In this document: positions 53,299-61,228 of the stretch, piece by piece
Numbering within the stretch: position 1 is the first letter of the stretch
Layout: every line of letters starts with the position of its first letter
From: Streptomyces sp. CA-210063
GTDB lineage: Bacteria; Actinomycetota; Actinomycetes; Streptomycetales; Streptomycetaceae
DNA: 64,000 nucleotides
Direction of reading: 5' to 3'
NCBI RefSeq assembly: GCF_024612015.1
Contig: NZ_CP102512.1
Coordinates: 3,286,001-3,350,000 of the forward strand
Translations under genes and position numbers: made by a program
Notes under the pieces: model-generated
Told to the model about the DNA's origin: nothing
Databases searched by the model: none
The model's input: only the letters and a program-made list of their open reading frames with translations

Positions 53299-53760
53299 AT
53301 GCCCAGCACACTGCCCGACGAGCCGGACACCCTCGCACCGGGCCAAGCCCTCGACGGCGCCGTCAAGCACGAAACGATGCTCTTCGACCGGCGCCGGACC
53401 GCTCCAAGCGCCGCCCGCTCCTTCGTTGCCGAGGCCCTTACCCAGTGGGGCCGAACGGAACGCCTCGACGACATCCGGCTGTGCACCTCCGAACTGGCCA
53501 CCAACGCCGTCCTGCACGGAGCCTCTGCAGGCAGTCAGGTCCTCGTACGCGTCGAACTGCACGCCACCGTGCTGCGCATCGAAGTGCACGACGGCGGCAA
53601 TGCCAGACCTGAAAAGCGGGCGGCACGGGAGACAGCGGCCGACGGCTGCGGCCTGCTGCTCGTATCCACCATCGCCGATCACTGGGGCGTGGAGGAACGC
53701 CAGGGCCCCGGCAAATGCGTCTGGGCCGCCTTCCATCACGGGGTAGTGCCCGCATGCTGA
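53299..53760 (+). CDS. ATP-binding (RsbW/anti-sigma-like HATPase) protein
   Basis: The product is about 153 residues; the start may be the TTG at 53293 seven bases behind GGAGG or the ATG at 53299. It is a single HATPase_c domain: N-box TSELATNAVLHGAS (about 59-72), G1 VHDGG and G2 GCGLLLVSTIADHWG (about 115-130). Such Streptomyces proteins act as serine-protein kinases or anti-sigma factors. It opens the plus-strand operon with the unknown gene, the LysRS-like gene and the ASCH gene, with very close spacing. Confidence 0.85.
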   Translation: MPSTLPDEPDTLAPGQALDGAVKHETMLFDRRRTAPSAARSFVAEALTQWGRTERLDDIRLCTSELATNAVLHGASAGSQVLVRVELHATVLRIEVHDGGNARPEKRAARETAADGCGLLLVSTIADHWGVEERQGPGKCVWAAFHHGVVPAC

Positions 53761-54230
53761 CGCCTGCCCGCACCGAGTCGTTCATGCCGTCCGCCGGTCT
53801 GATCGCCTCCCTGGCCACCACCACATGGCTGGACGCCACCCCAACCGGCGCTGCGCTGTGCTTCCTCCTTCTGGTGCCCCAACCTCCCCGCAGCGTCTAC
53901 GAGACGCCGACCGTCATCGAGCAGCGCATGCGTGCAGTCGGTGAAACTCTGCGCCTGGGCCAGGGCACCGTCCCCCCGCCGGACATCGGGCCACGCCTGC
54001 GCCTACTCAGCCCGACCGAGGTGGCCCTGCGCTTCGACGGCACCCCGTATCGCAAGCGCATCCCCGCAGGCCGCGCATGGGCCCTGCTGCTCGACCAAGG
54101 AACCCCGGTGGCCCTTGTCCTGGGCCTCGACCCGCTCTCCCGCAGCGCCACACCAGCAGAGATCGACGCCTACCTGGACCGCGCCACGCTCCGCCAACGC
54201 CTCCTCTTCGGCCACACCCGATCTGAGTGA
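53754..54230 (+). CDS. Hypothetical protein
   Basis: The 158-residue product (ATG 53754) overlaps the end of the ATP-binding gene by 7 bp. The N-terminus has a hydrophobic stretch (SAGLIASLATTTW, TGAALCFLLLVPQPP), and the rest is soluble: VYETPTVIEQRMRAVGETLRLGQG, LLSPTEVALRFDGTPYRKRIPAGRAWALLLDQGTPVALVLGLDPLS. The second half could be a small beta domain (the end of many Streptomyces proteins). I do not recognise it. Its place in the operon suggests it works with the following LysRS-like protein. Confidence 0.7.
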   Translation: MLTPARTESFMPSAGLIASLATTTWLDATPTGAALCFLLLVPQPPRSVYETPTVIEQRMRAVGETLRLGQGTVPPPDIGPRLRLLSPTEVALRFDGTPYRKRIPAGRAWALLLDQGTPVALVLGLDPLSRSATPAEIDAYLDRATLRQRLLFGHTRSE

Positions 54231-54258
54231 GCCCCAACCAACCCCAGGGGGACATCCC

Positions 54259-55374
54259 GTGACGCCCCACCCTGTCTCACCGAACACCGTCCTGGCCAAC
54301 GCCCTCCACCACGCCGAGGACATCCTGACCCCGCGCATCCTGGCCACCCCACCCGAACGGATCGTGCTGGCCGTCGGCACCCAGATCAACGGCGCCCCAC
54401 ACATCGGCACCTCGCTCGTGCAGTCCCTCGCCTTCGCCATGGCCGACCGCCTGCGCGACCGCTTCGGCATCCCCACCGAGGTCCTCTTCAGCGCCCTCGA
54501 CAACGCCCCCTACGAGCTGACCACCGACCCGGTCAGCGGCCACCGCTACCAGCGCGCCTACGCTCAAGCCCTCGGTCACAAGGCCCTGACCGACCTCGTC
54601 ACCGCCCTCTACCAACCCCTGTTCACCGCGCTCTCTCGACGCCTGGGCATCCCTCACCGGATTGAGACCTACAGCCAGCAGCAGGCCGGCGAACACTTCC
54701 GCCGCACCTGGCTCCGCCTCCTGCCCCGCCTAGACGCCGCCCGCTGGTGGCTCGCCCCCTCCACCGGCACACCACACCTGCGCATCCCTTGCTCGCACCC
54801 CGACTGTGGCTGGGCCGAGAAACACGCCGAACGCACCCGAGTCCACCTCACCGACCGCGAGACCGTGCAAGTCGCTGCCGTCTGCCTCCACCACGGCCCC
54901 TACCGGGCGACGATCACGCCATCCGGAGGCGCCTACCTAGACCTGGCCACCCTGTACCGCAATGCGGTCAAGGAACTCTCCGTGTCCGACCCCCACGGCA
55001 CGCTGCACATCATGGTCAAGGGCGGTGACTGGGTCTTCGGCTCCCACCTGGTCGACGAAGCCCTCCAAGCCGTCGGTCTCACCCGCGCCCAGCTCCCCGC
55101 CCGCCTGTTCTGCCCGCAGGTCGTCACCGACACCGGCGCCAAGCTGTCCAAGTCGCTGATCCGCGAGGGGCGCGCTTCCTTGCCCGAGGGTGCCGCCGAG
55201 TGGATGCTCGATACCCGGGAGTGGCCCGGCACCGTCCCGGAGTACGCCGAACAACTGCTGGCCGTGACCGATACCTTGCTGTCCGACCCCCGGCACTTCT
55301 TCCGCTCGTACTCGGCCTCCGAGATCGGCCGCATGATGCCCACACCAGTCACCAGGAGCGTTCCCGCCCCATGA
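54259..55374 (+). CDS. Truncated class I lysyl-tRNA synthetase-like protein
   Basis: From the GTG at 54259 the protein has 371 residues. It carries the class I aaRS active site: GAPHIGTSLV (HIGH-type, about 46-55, closest to the PHIGT of class I LysRS) and AKLSKSLIR (KMSKS-type, 294-302). In between lies a Cys/His set (Cys178, Cys183, Cys209, His211, His212) that may bind zinc. Class I LysRS has more than 500 residues with a C-terminal helical anticodon-binding domain; this protein ends about 70 residues after KMSKS, so that domain is missing. It may activate lysine or a relative for a non-tRNA acceptor. It overlaps the ASCH gene by 4 bp. Confidence 0.8.
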   Translation: MTPHPVSPNTVLANALHHAEDILTPRILATPPERIVLAVGTQINGAPHIGTSLVQSLAFAMADRLRDRFGIPTEVLFSALDNAPYELTTDPVSGHRYQRAYAQALGHKALTDLVTALYQPLFTALSRRLGIPHRIETYSQQQAGEHFRRTWLRLLPRLDAARWWLAPSTGTPHLRIPCSHPDCGWAEKHAERTRVHLTDRETVQVAAVCLHHGPYRATITPSGGAYLDLATLYRNAVKELSVSDPHGTLHIMVKGGDWVFGSHLVDEALQAVGLTRAQLPARLFCPQVVTDTGAKLSKSLIREGRASLPEGAAEWMLDTREWPGTVPEYAEQLLAVTDTLLSDPRHFFRSYSASEIGRMMPTPVTRSVPAP

Positions 55375-55742
55375 CCGACACCACCGCCCGCGTCTACGAA
55401 CTCAACCTCTACCGCCAGTACTTCGACCTCGTGGCCGCGGGCACCAAGACCATCGAGGTACGGGTGAAATACCCGCGCCTCGCCGACCTCGCCGCCGGCG
55501 ACACCATCCGTTTCCGCATCAAGGCCACCGATGAGACCTGCGACGTGCAGGTCCTCCGCGTCACCGAGTACCCCGACTTCGAAGCCCTCCTCGACGGCGA
55601 GGGCCCGCCCAACGTCAACCCCACCGCCACCCGCGACCAACAACTTGCCAACATCCGCACGATCTACGGCCCCGAGAAGGAAGCCCTAGGCGCTCTGGCC
55701 ATCGAGATCGAGCGACTCGGCCGAGACATTGGTGTGAGCTGA
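55371..55742 (+). CDS. ASCH domain protein
   Basis: The 123-residue protein has the ASCH (PUA-like) fold with the motif AGTKTIEVRVKYPRLADLAAGDTIRF (G-x-K-x-x-E-x-R, about 23-48). ASCH proteins bind RNA or modified nucleosides; some are N4-acetylcytidine amidohydrolases or RNases. It is translated from an ATGA overlap with the LysRS-like gene, so the two probably act on one substrate, for example tRNA. No signal peptide. 107 bp separate it from the Septu gene. Confidence 0.9.
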   Translation: MTDTTARVYELNLYRQYFDLVAAGTKTIEVRVKYPRLADLAAGDTIRFRIKATDETCDVQVLRVTEYPDFEALLDGEGPPNVNPTATRDQQLANIRTIYGPEKEALGALAIEIERLGRDIGVS

Positions 55743-55848
55743 CCGCCCCCGCGGAAGTAGCCGAGCGGCAACAACTAACTCTGGCGCAAGCGAGATAGGG
55801 TTTCTATGCTCGCCGCCGTCCCCACAACAGCACACGCCGAGGAGTCCC

Positions 55849-57399
55849 ATGCAATTCGTGGTCGTGGATCACGGAAGAACTCCCTCAACCGTGGGTCCAC
55901 GTGTCGTGACTCTCGTTCCAGACGCATGGGACGACTTCGGCTACCGCACTACCTTCGACCTCTGGTTCACCAGCGGCGACGGGAGTGTTCCTCTCTACAT
56001 CGGCAAGGTCAAGATCGCATGCGTCGGACAGCCGACCGGCCCAAGTCCCCTTCAGGGCGTGGCATTCAGATCCCTCAATTCACATGACGAGCCACCCCAG
56101 TGGTTTTCAGTCGGCGATCTCGATTACTACGAAAGGCTGCAGCATCTCGGCCCCGCTGTCAGGGAGGACATCCTAGGGAGTCTAGGGGATATTGCATTCA
56201 GTCACGACGCTTTCTTGGCCGCCTCAACTCAGCAAGTAACTGAGACGTCACTCCTGAGAGGAATCGAGACCCAAACCGTCCTAACTCAATTTAGGCGAGC
56301 CGCAAGAGGGGGGCGGGTACTTACTGGCTACAGATTTCGGTACACCTCGCATCAGAATTCAGCCTCACGAGCGCCCTCTTTCTTCGACTTTGAAGTAGTT
56401 CCACACTCTAACCCACCTAGCAACATCCACGTCGTAATAGGCAGAAACGGCGTCGGCAAGACGACGCTCCTGAAAAACATTGCACAGGCATCCGTCAAGC
56501 CTCCGACTATCCATCTGCCAGTCTTTGGAAATATCGACCATCTGCCCATCAACGGCGGGATCGCCAGCGAACGATTCGTCAACGTGGTATCTGTCACATT
56601 CAGCGCCTTCGACCCCTTCATGAACATCCCAAGCGGCGGAAGCTCCGGCGTCAACCACGTCTACATCGGCCTCGGAAACAGTAGCCACTCGGGCGGTAGG
56701 AAGACACCATTCGACCTTGGGCACGAATTCGCTCGATCAGCCGTCGAGATTCGCGCATCTGGGCTCATGAAGCACTGGCTTTCCGCCCTTCACCGACTCC
56801 GCAGCGACCCTCAGTTCTCGGATTCCGCAGTCCTCGAACTTGCCAGTCAACTCACCGACGCAAATGCCGATTCCGAGTACCTAAAGAACTTCGCCCGACA
56901 GCTTTTTTCGGAGCTCAGTTCCGGGCACGCGATCGTCCTGCTCACCATCACGCGACTCGTTGAGACCGTGGCCGAGCAGTCCCTCGTCCTGTTGGATGAA
57001 CCGGAAGCCCACTTGCATCCACCACTGCTTTCGGCATTCATTAGGTCCCTGTCAGACCTAATGAACCTCCGGAATGGCGTCGCCATCGTCGCCACCCACT
57101 CCCCCGTGGTCCTCCAGGAAGTACCGAGCTCTTGCGTCTGGAAGATAATTCGCCCCTACGCGCAACCCCAAAGGCCGCGCATCGAAACATTTGGCGAGAA
57201 TGTAGGTGTGCTTACGCACGAGATATTCGGACTCGAAGTCCGCGAGTCCGGATTTCATGCCGAGATTGAACAAGCTGTAGACGAGCTGAACACATACGAA
57301 GAGGTCCTGGCTCATTTCGGGGGGCACCTTGGCGGGGAAGCAAAGGGGCTGGTGCGAATCCTGCTTGCCGAGAAGGCCAGCAACCCGGGACGCCGTTGA
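55849..57399 (+). CDS. Septu-type defence ATPase (PtuA-like)
   Basis: The 516-residue ATPase is of the SMC/OLD-like ABC class: Walker A GRNGVGKTTLLKNIAQ (198-213), signature LSSGH (356-360), Walker B SLVLLDEPEAHLHPP (378-392) and the H-loop ATHSP with His417. The N-terminal 190 residues are a beta-rich domain. Next to it, overlapping by 1 bp, is an HNH nuclease gene, which is the definition of a Septu pair. The reading frame shows G+C near 55-60 percent and many A/T-ending codons, unlike its neighbours. Known PtuA forms complexes with PtuB that cut DNA during phage attack. Confidence 0.88.
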   Translation: MQFVVVDHGRTPSTVGPRVVTLVPDAWDDFGYRTTFDLWFTSGDGSVPLYIGKVKIACVGQPTGPSPLQGVAFRSLNSHDEPPQWFSVGDLDYYERLQHLGPAVREDILGSLGDIAFSHDAFLAASTQQVTETSLLRGIETQTVLTQFRRAARGGRVLTGYRFRYTSHQNSASRAPSFFDFEVVPHSNPPSNIHVVIGRNGVGKTTLLKNIAQASVKPPTIHLPVFGNIDHLPINGGIASERFVNVVSVTFSAFDPFMNIPSGGSSGVNHVYIGLGNSSHSGGRKTPFDLGHEFARSAVEIRASGLMKHWLSALHRLRSDPQFSDSAVLELASQLTDANADSEYLKNFARQLFSELSSGHAIVLLTITRLVETVAEQSLVLLDEPEAHLHPPLLSAFIRSLSDLMNLRNGVAIVATHSPVVLQEVPSSCVWKIIRPYAQPQRPRIETFGENVGVLTHEIFGLEVRESGFHAEIEQAVDELNTYEEVLAHFGGHLGGEAKGLVRILLAEKASNPGRR

Positions 57400-58253
57400 T
57401 GTGGCCCCTAGATCCACCTTCACGGACTGGAGAAGAGAGCTACAGAATCTGCATATCCCTGGTCCGTCAATTCGGTGAGGAAAGACGCAAAACTAGGCTA
57501 ATCGAAGCCGCCGAAACAGTCAAAGAATCTTCAAGGACGTTTCGCGACTTCACATTCTCCGGAAGGCTTCATGATCTCCAGTCGTCCGACTTCCAGATCC
57601 CTGAAGTGGACGCAAGGGATGCCGTGAAGTGGCTATACGTCAACGGGATGGTACGCAAGGGCGGCCCTTGTCGCGTGATTTACGACGAGCTCATGGCTGC
57701 ACCCACCAACGAGCGCTGCCCAATGTGCGGGCACGGAATTGTCCGACAGCTTGATCACGTCATGCCAAAGAGCAAGTTCCCCACGCTCTGCATCGACCCT
57801 CTCAACCTCGTGCCAGCTTGCAGCGACTGCAATACCCTCAAAGGCGACTACGAGGCCACATGCGCCGAAAACACCCTGCTACACCCATATGTGGACAGGA
57901 TTGATAGCGAGAGATGGCTCCACGCGCGGGTGATTCACGATGAAATAGTGCGGCTGGAATTCTTCGCGCTTCCCCCCACCGGATGGGACGACTTGCTGTC
58001 GTCGCGGGTCGACCATCACTTCGCGCTCCTCAGACTGGGAAGTCTGTACGCCGTACAAGCCAACAGGACCTTGGCCAACATCCGACAAATTCTCACTGCT
58101 CAATTCCGAGCTGGCGGCGAAACCATGGTCCGCGACTATCTTGCTTCCGAGGCGCACACCCGCCTTGCGGTACACCGGAACGGGTGGGAAGGCGTGGCTT
58201 ACGATGCCCTGGCATCAGACGAACGCTTCGTCCGGGGAGCCTTCCTTGACTGA
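57399..58253 (+). CDS. HNH endonuclease, Septu-type (PtuB-like)
   Basis: The 284-residue protein (ATG 57399, overlapping the ATPase stop; TTG 57396 possible) has an HNH domain: CPMCGHG (107-113), catalytic Asp119-His120 in RQLDHVMPKSKFP, and Asn136 plus Cys141 and Cys144 in NLVPACSDCNTLKGDY. The two CxxC pairs bind a structural zinc. The N-terminal 100 residues probably bind the ATPase. The C-terminal 140 residues (about FALPPTGWDDLLSSRVDHHF) are unassigned. It lies as the second gene of a Septu pair and shares the low G+C of its partner. Confidence 0.88.
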   Translation: MWPLDPPSRTGEESYRICISLVRQFGEERRKTRLIEAAETVKESSRTFRDFTFSGRLHDLQSSDFQIPEVDARDAVKWLYVNGMVRKGGPCRVIYDELMAAPTNERCPMCGHGIVRQLDHVMPKSKFPTLCIDPLNLVPACSDCNTLKGDYEATCAENTLLHPYVDRIDSERWLHARVIHDEIVRLEFFALPPTGWDDLLSSRVDHHFALLRLGSLYAVQANRTLANIRQILTAQFRAGGETMVRDYLASEAHTRLAVHRNGWEGVAYDALASDERFVRGAFLD

Positions 58254-58403
58254 CTCCCCTCACAGTGGGGATGCGGCAGTCCGTACACAGTCCGCAAGAC
58301 ACCCGCTCAAGACCGTCGCACCCCATCGCCACCAATCGCCAAGAAACCAGGTCAGCGACCCACAGGAAAGATCCCCGCAGGTCACCGACCCGGCCCATTA
58401 CTA

Positions 58404-58463
58404 GGAGACCAAGAAGGCCTGACCCGGCCCCTCTCGACCGCACCCGGTCCGTTTGCCGCCGTC
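58404..58463 (+). repeat. Right 60-bp direct repeat (attachment site)
   Basis: Identical to 50900-50959. It contains the sodN end GGAGACCAAGAAGGCCTGA without the rest of the gene, followed by the terminator. Before it the sequence differs (actag versus ttctgg). Confidence 0.9.
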
Positions 58464-58494
58464 CCGTACGGCGGTGTGGCGGGCCGGGTGCGGT
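58437..58494 (+). terminator. sodN-type terminator (right copy)
   Basis: accgcacccgg (58437-58447) pairs with ccgggtgcggt (58484-58494), and the inner ccgccgt/acggcgg (58456-58474) also pairs. It is a better-formed hairpin than the left copy and probably is the native sodN terminator. Confidence 0.75.
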
Positions 58495-58579
58495 TGTCTT
58501 CGGGCACCGCATGCCCGTTCAGCACGACCAACTCGTCCTGGCGGCCATGTGGAGTGAAGGGCGACCGGTTCGGCGGGGC

Positions 58580-59932
58580 TCAGGTCGGCGACGGGCCCGG
58601 CCAGATCGCCGACGCGTCGTCGCGGGCGGGGTCCGGGAGGCGGAGGGGGCGGACGGGGACGGTCCGGGGGTGGCCCTCGGTGACCGCCGTCCAGGGGGTG
58701 GGGTGGCCGGAGTAGGAGAGGGTGGTCAGGGCGAAGATACCGTCGGCGTAGATCTCGATGTACTCGCCGATGGTCAGGATGCGCAGGGCCGTGGGGGATT
58801 CGGGGAGGACGGTCTCGGCGAGAGGGGTGCCGGCCGGGCCCGTGACCCGGAGGTTCTTGCCGTCGCAGGCGACCGTGAGGGCGGGGCGGTCGGAGCCCGG
58901 CGCTGCGGCGCGCAGGGTGATGTCGACGGGGTGGTCGGGGACCTCCAGGTCGCCGACCGCGTGGAGGGTGGGGGCGATCGTCTCCTCGCCCAGCCAGGCC
59001 TCCAGTCCCGGCCACCAGGCCAGGTGTGGGGCGGAATCCTCCGGTACGACAAGGGACTTGGGCTGGGCGAGCATGCCGCGGCAGCGGTCGCCCGTGTCGG
59101 TGAGGCCGACACGGCGGGGGGTGGTGTGGAGGACGACCCGGGAGCCATCGGGCGCGGGGATCACGCGGGGGGCGTACGCCCCCGTGGGGCCGAGTTGGCC
59201 ACGGCGGGTCCAGGGGCCGCGCAGGCGCGGGGCCGTCCACGCCTCGAAGCCGCGCGTCGCGCCGATGGAGCCGAGGAGGAGCCAGGTGCCGTCGTCGAGG
59301 CGTTCCAGGACGGGGCATTCCAACTCGTCCACGTCGCCGGGTGAGATCAGCGGCGGGTGGACCGTCCAGTGCTCCAGGTCGGGGGAGGTGGCGAGGGCGA
59401 CGCAGCCGCTGACTTCGACGGGGAGGGAGGCGTCGGCGGCGCAGATCACCATCACCCAGCCGTCCGACTCGTCGTCAGGTACGACGAACGGGTCGCGCCA
59501 GCCCATCCGTTCACCGGTGCGGTACCAGCGCGCGTCCGCCTCGACGACGGGTCCGGTGCCGTGGCGCCGCCACCCCGTGCCGTCGGTGCGGTCCGCGTAC
59601 GCCAGGCCGACGGACTGGAGCGGCCAGCCCTCCGGCGTCAGTCCGCTCACGCCCGTGTAGAACATCGCCATTCCCGTGCCGTGGCGGAAGGGGTGCATCG
59701 TCCAGACCGCCTGCTGGTCGAAGCGGCCGGGCAGGCCGTTGCCGAAGGCGGTGCCCTCGGGCCGCCAGTGGACCAGGTCGGCGGAGGTGGCCCGGCCGTA
59801 GGAGGTCTCCATCCGCAGATGGTCGAACTCGGCGGTCCAGGGGCCCTGGAGATGCAGCACGGTGTAGGTGCCGTCGTCGTCGCGGAGCAGGGCGAAGTCG
59901 TTCACGCAGAGGCCGGGCGGGGCGTATCGCAT
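58580..59932 (-). CDS. GH32-like glycoside hydrolase (beta-fructosidase-like)
   Basis: The 450-residue protein has a five-bladed beta-propeller of the GH32/GH68 clan: VNDFALLRDDDGTYTVLHLQ (nucleophile Asp region, about 10), GWRDPFVVPDDES (RDP motif, about 135-147) and DELECPVLERLDDGTW (EC motif acid, about 202-217). A C-terminal beta-sandwich follows (about 305-440). There is no signal peptide, so it acts in the cytoplasm. It is divergent from a LacI gene and sugar importer, which suggests uptake and breakdown of sucrose or fructans (inference). The canonical WMNDPNG is altered. Confidence 0.82.
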   Translation of the reverse strand: MRYAPPGLCVNDFALLRDDDGTYTVLHLQGPWTAEFDHLRMETSYGRATSADLVHWRPEGTAFGNGLPGRFDQQAVWTMHPFRHGTGMAMFYTGVSGLTPEGWPLQSVGLAYADRTDGTGWRRHGTGPVVEADARWYRTGERMGWRDPFVVPDDESDGWVMVICAADASLPVEVSGCVALATSPDLEHWTVHPPLISPGDVDELECPVLERLDDGTWLLLGSIGATRGFEAWTAPRLRGPWTRRGQLGPTGAYAPRVIPAPDGSRVVLHTTPRRVGLTDTGDRCRGMLAQPKSLVVPEDSAPHLAWWPGLEAWLGEETIAPTLHAVGDLEVPDHPVDITLRAAAPGSDRPALTVACDGKNLRVTGPAGTPLAETVLPESPTALRILTIGEYIEIYADGIFALTTLSYSGHPTPWTAVTEGHPRTVPVRPLRLPDPARDDASAIWPGPSPT

Positions 59933-60026
59933 GCGCAGCAGTCCTGTCGGCTCGCAGCGCCCAAACGCGTGCGCTGACCATGAATCTGGAAGGTCTCACT
60001 TGAGAATCAGCGCCAGTAAAACTGAA

Positions 60027-60040
60027 CGCAAACGCTTGCG
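60027..60040. promoter_or_regulatory. LacI-type operator CGCAAACGCTTGCG
   Basis: A near-perfect palindrome (12 of 14 symmetric) centred on the CG step, as in LacI-family operators. It lies in the 183-bp divergent gap between the hydrolase and the LacI gene, so the regulator probably controls both. Confidence 0.8.
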
Positions 60041-60115
60041 CAACAAGGAGGCCGGGTTTACGGTCACGTCACCCCACAGACCACACCGACGTGAAACCGA
60101 TGGGAGAAATCCGCC

Positions 60116-61135
60116 GTGACGGCTCGCATCACCGATGTCGCCCGCGCCGCCGGTGTCTCGGCGTCCACCGTGTCCCGCGCCCTGCGCGGCCGGCCGGGCG
60201 TCTCGGACGAGGTGCGCACCCAGATCGCGGCCGTCGCCGCCCAACTCGGTTACACGGCGTCCCGCTCGGCGTCCAGCCTCGCCAGTGGGCGCACGTACAC
60301 GATCGGGGTCGTCGCCCCGTACATCGGCCGCTGGTTCTTCGGCACCGTGCTGGACGCCGCCGAGCAGGTGTTCAGCGCCGCCGGGTACGACGTGCTGCTC
60401 TACAACCTGGGCTCGGCCGAGGCGCGCAAGCGTTTCTTCACCAAGCTGCCGGTGCGCAAGCGGGTCGACGCGGTGCTGTCGCTGCTGATCCCGGACGAGG
60501 ACGAGTCCGCCGCCCTGCGCTCGCTCGGGGTGCCGCTGGCCTCCACGGTCGGGGGCCCTCGGCCCGGCTTCACCGTGGTCGGCATCGACGACCGGGCGGG
60601 CGCGGAGAGCGCCGTACGGCATCTGGTGAACCTCGGCCACCGCCGGATCGGCATGATCTCCGGGGCCAGCGGTCCGCTGCACTGGACCACGCCCGTCGAC
60701 CGCCGCGCCGCCTATCTGCACGTCCTCGCCGAGGCCGGGATCGAGCACGACCCGGCGCTGGTGGCGGACGGCGACTACACCGTCGACGGCGGCGAGCGGG
60801 CGATGACCGAGTTGCTGGCCGCGTCCCGGCCGCCGACCGCCGTGTTCGCCCAGTCCGACGAGATGGCGATGGGCGCGTTGCGCGCGCTCAGGCGGCACCG
60901 TCTCCGGGTGCCGGACGACGTGTCCGTGGTGGGCTTCGACGACCACGAGCTCGCCGATGTGGTCGGGCTGACCACCGTCGCCCAGCCGGTCGCGGGTCAG
61001 GGCGCGGAGGCCGCCCGGCTGCTGCTGAGCCGCCTGGACGAGCCGGACGTCGAACAGCCGGGCCATGTGCAGATGCCCATCCGACTCGTCCTGCGCGAGA
61101 CGACGGCGCCGCCGCGCCCGCGCGGGCCCCAGTAA
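60116..61135 (+). CDS. LacI family transcriptional regulator
   Basis: The 339-residue protein starts at a GTG. It has the LacI helix-turn-helix and hinge (about 3-60: ITDVARAAGVSASTVSRALRGRPGVSDEVRTQIAAVAAQLGYTASRSASSL) and a periplasmic-binding-protein-like effector domain (about 64-330: YTIGVVAPYIGRWFFGTVLDAAEQ, VVGIDDRAGAESAVRHLVNLGHRRIG). It probably senses the sugar imported by the ABC system downstream and controls the hydrolase, itself and perhaps the importer through the CGCAAACGCTTGCG site. Confidence 0.95.
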   Translation: MTARITDVARAAGVSASTVSRALRGRPGVSDEVRTQIAAVAAQLGYTASRSASSLASGRTYTIGVVAPYIGRWFFGTVLDAAEQVFSAAGYDVLLYNLGSAEARKRFFTKLPVRKRVDAVLSLLIPDEDESAALRSLGVPLASTVGGPRPGFTVVGIDDRAGAESAVRHLVNLGHRRIGMISGASGPLHWTTPVDRRAAYLHVLAEAGIEHDPALVADGDYTVDGGERAMTELLAASRPPTAVFAQSDEMAMGALRALRRHRLRVPDDVSVVGFDDHELADVVGLTTVAQPVAGQGAEAARLLLSRLDEPDVEQPGHVQMPIRLVLRETTAPPRPRGPQ

Positions 61136-61228
61136 GTCCCCTAAGTCCCCGTTCTCTCACTTCTCTTGAGCTCCACTCCCCCACGCCGGAAAGCACCCCG
61201 CACCCTCGTCCGCACGGAGGCACAGACC

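Larger units (their letters stand above)
50900..58463. mobile_element. Integrated element at the sodN 3' end, bounded by 60-bp direct repeats
   Basis: The 7.5-kb segment lies between perfect 60-bp copies of the sodN 3' end plus terminator, so the element carried its own sodN end and left sodN intact. This is the usual signature of site-specific integration at a gene end. It holds eight genes, including a Septu-type ATPase/HNH pair with lower G+C. No integrase, excisionase or relaxase is seen, so it is either a cargo remnant or is moved in trans. Formation by homologous recombination between related sodN loci is an alternative. Confidence 0.72.

Noticed and set aside
55743..55848. Possible tRNA at the ASCH-Septu gap (agtagccgagcggcaac)
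   Set aside because: No acceptor stem or T-loop could be paired; the D-arm-like bases are chance.
55849..58253. Retron Ec78-type system (ATPase + HNH effector)
   Set aside because: No reverse transcriptase or msr/msd RNA is present near the pair, so plain Septu fits better.
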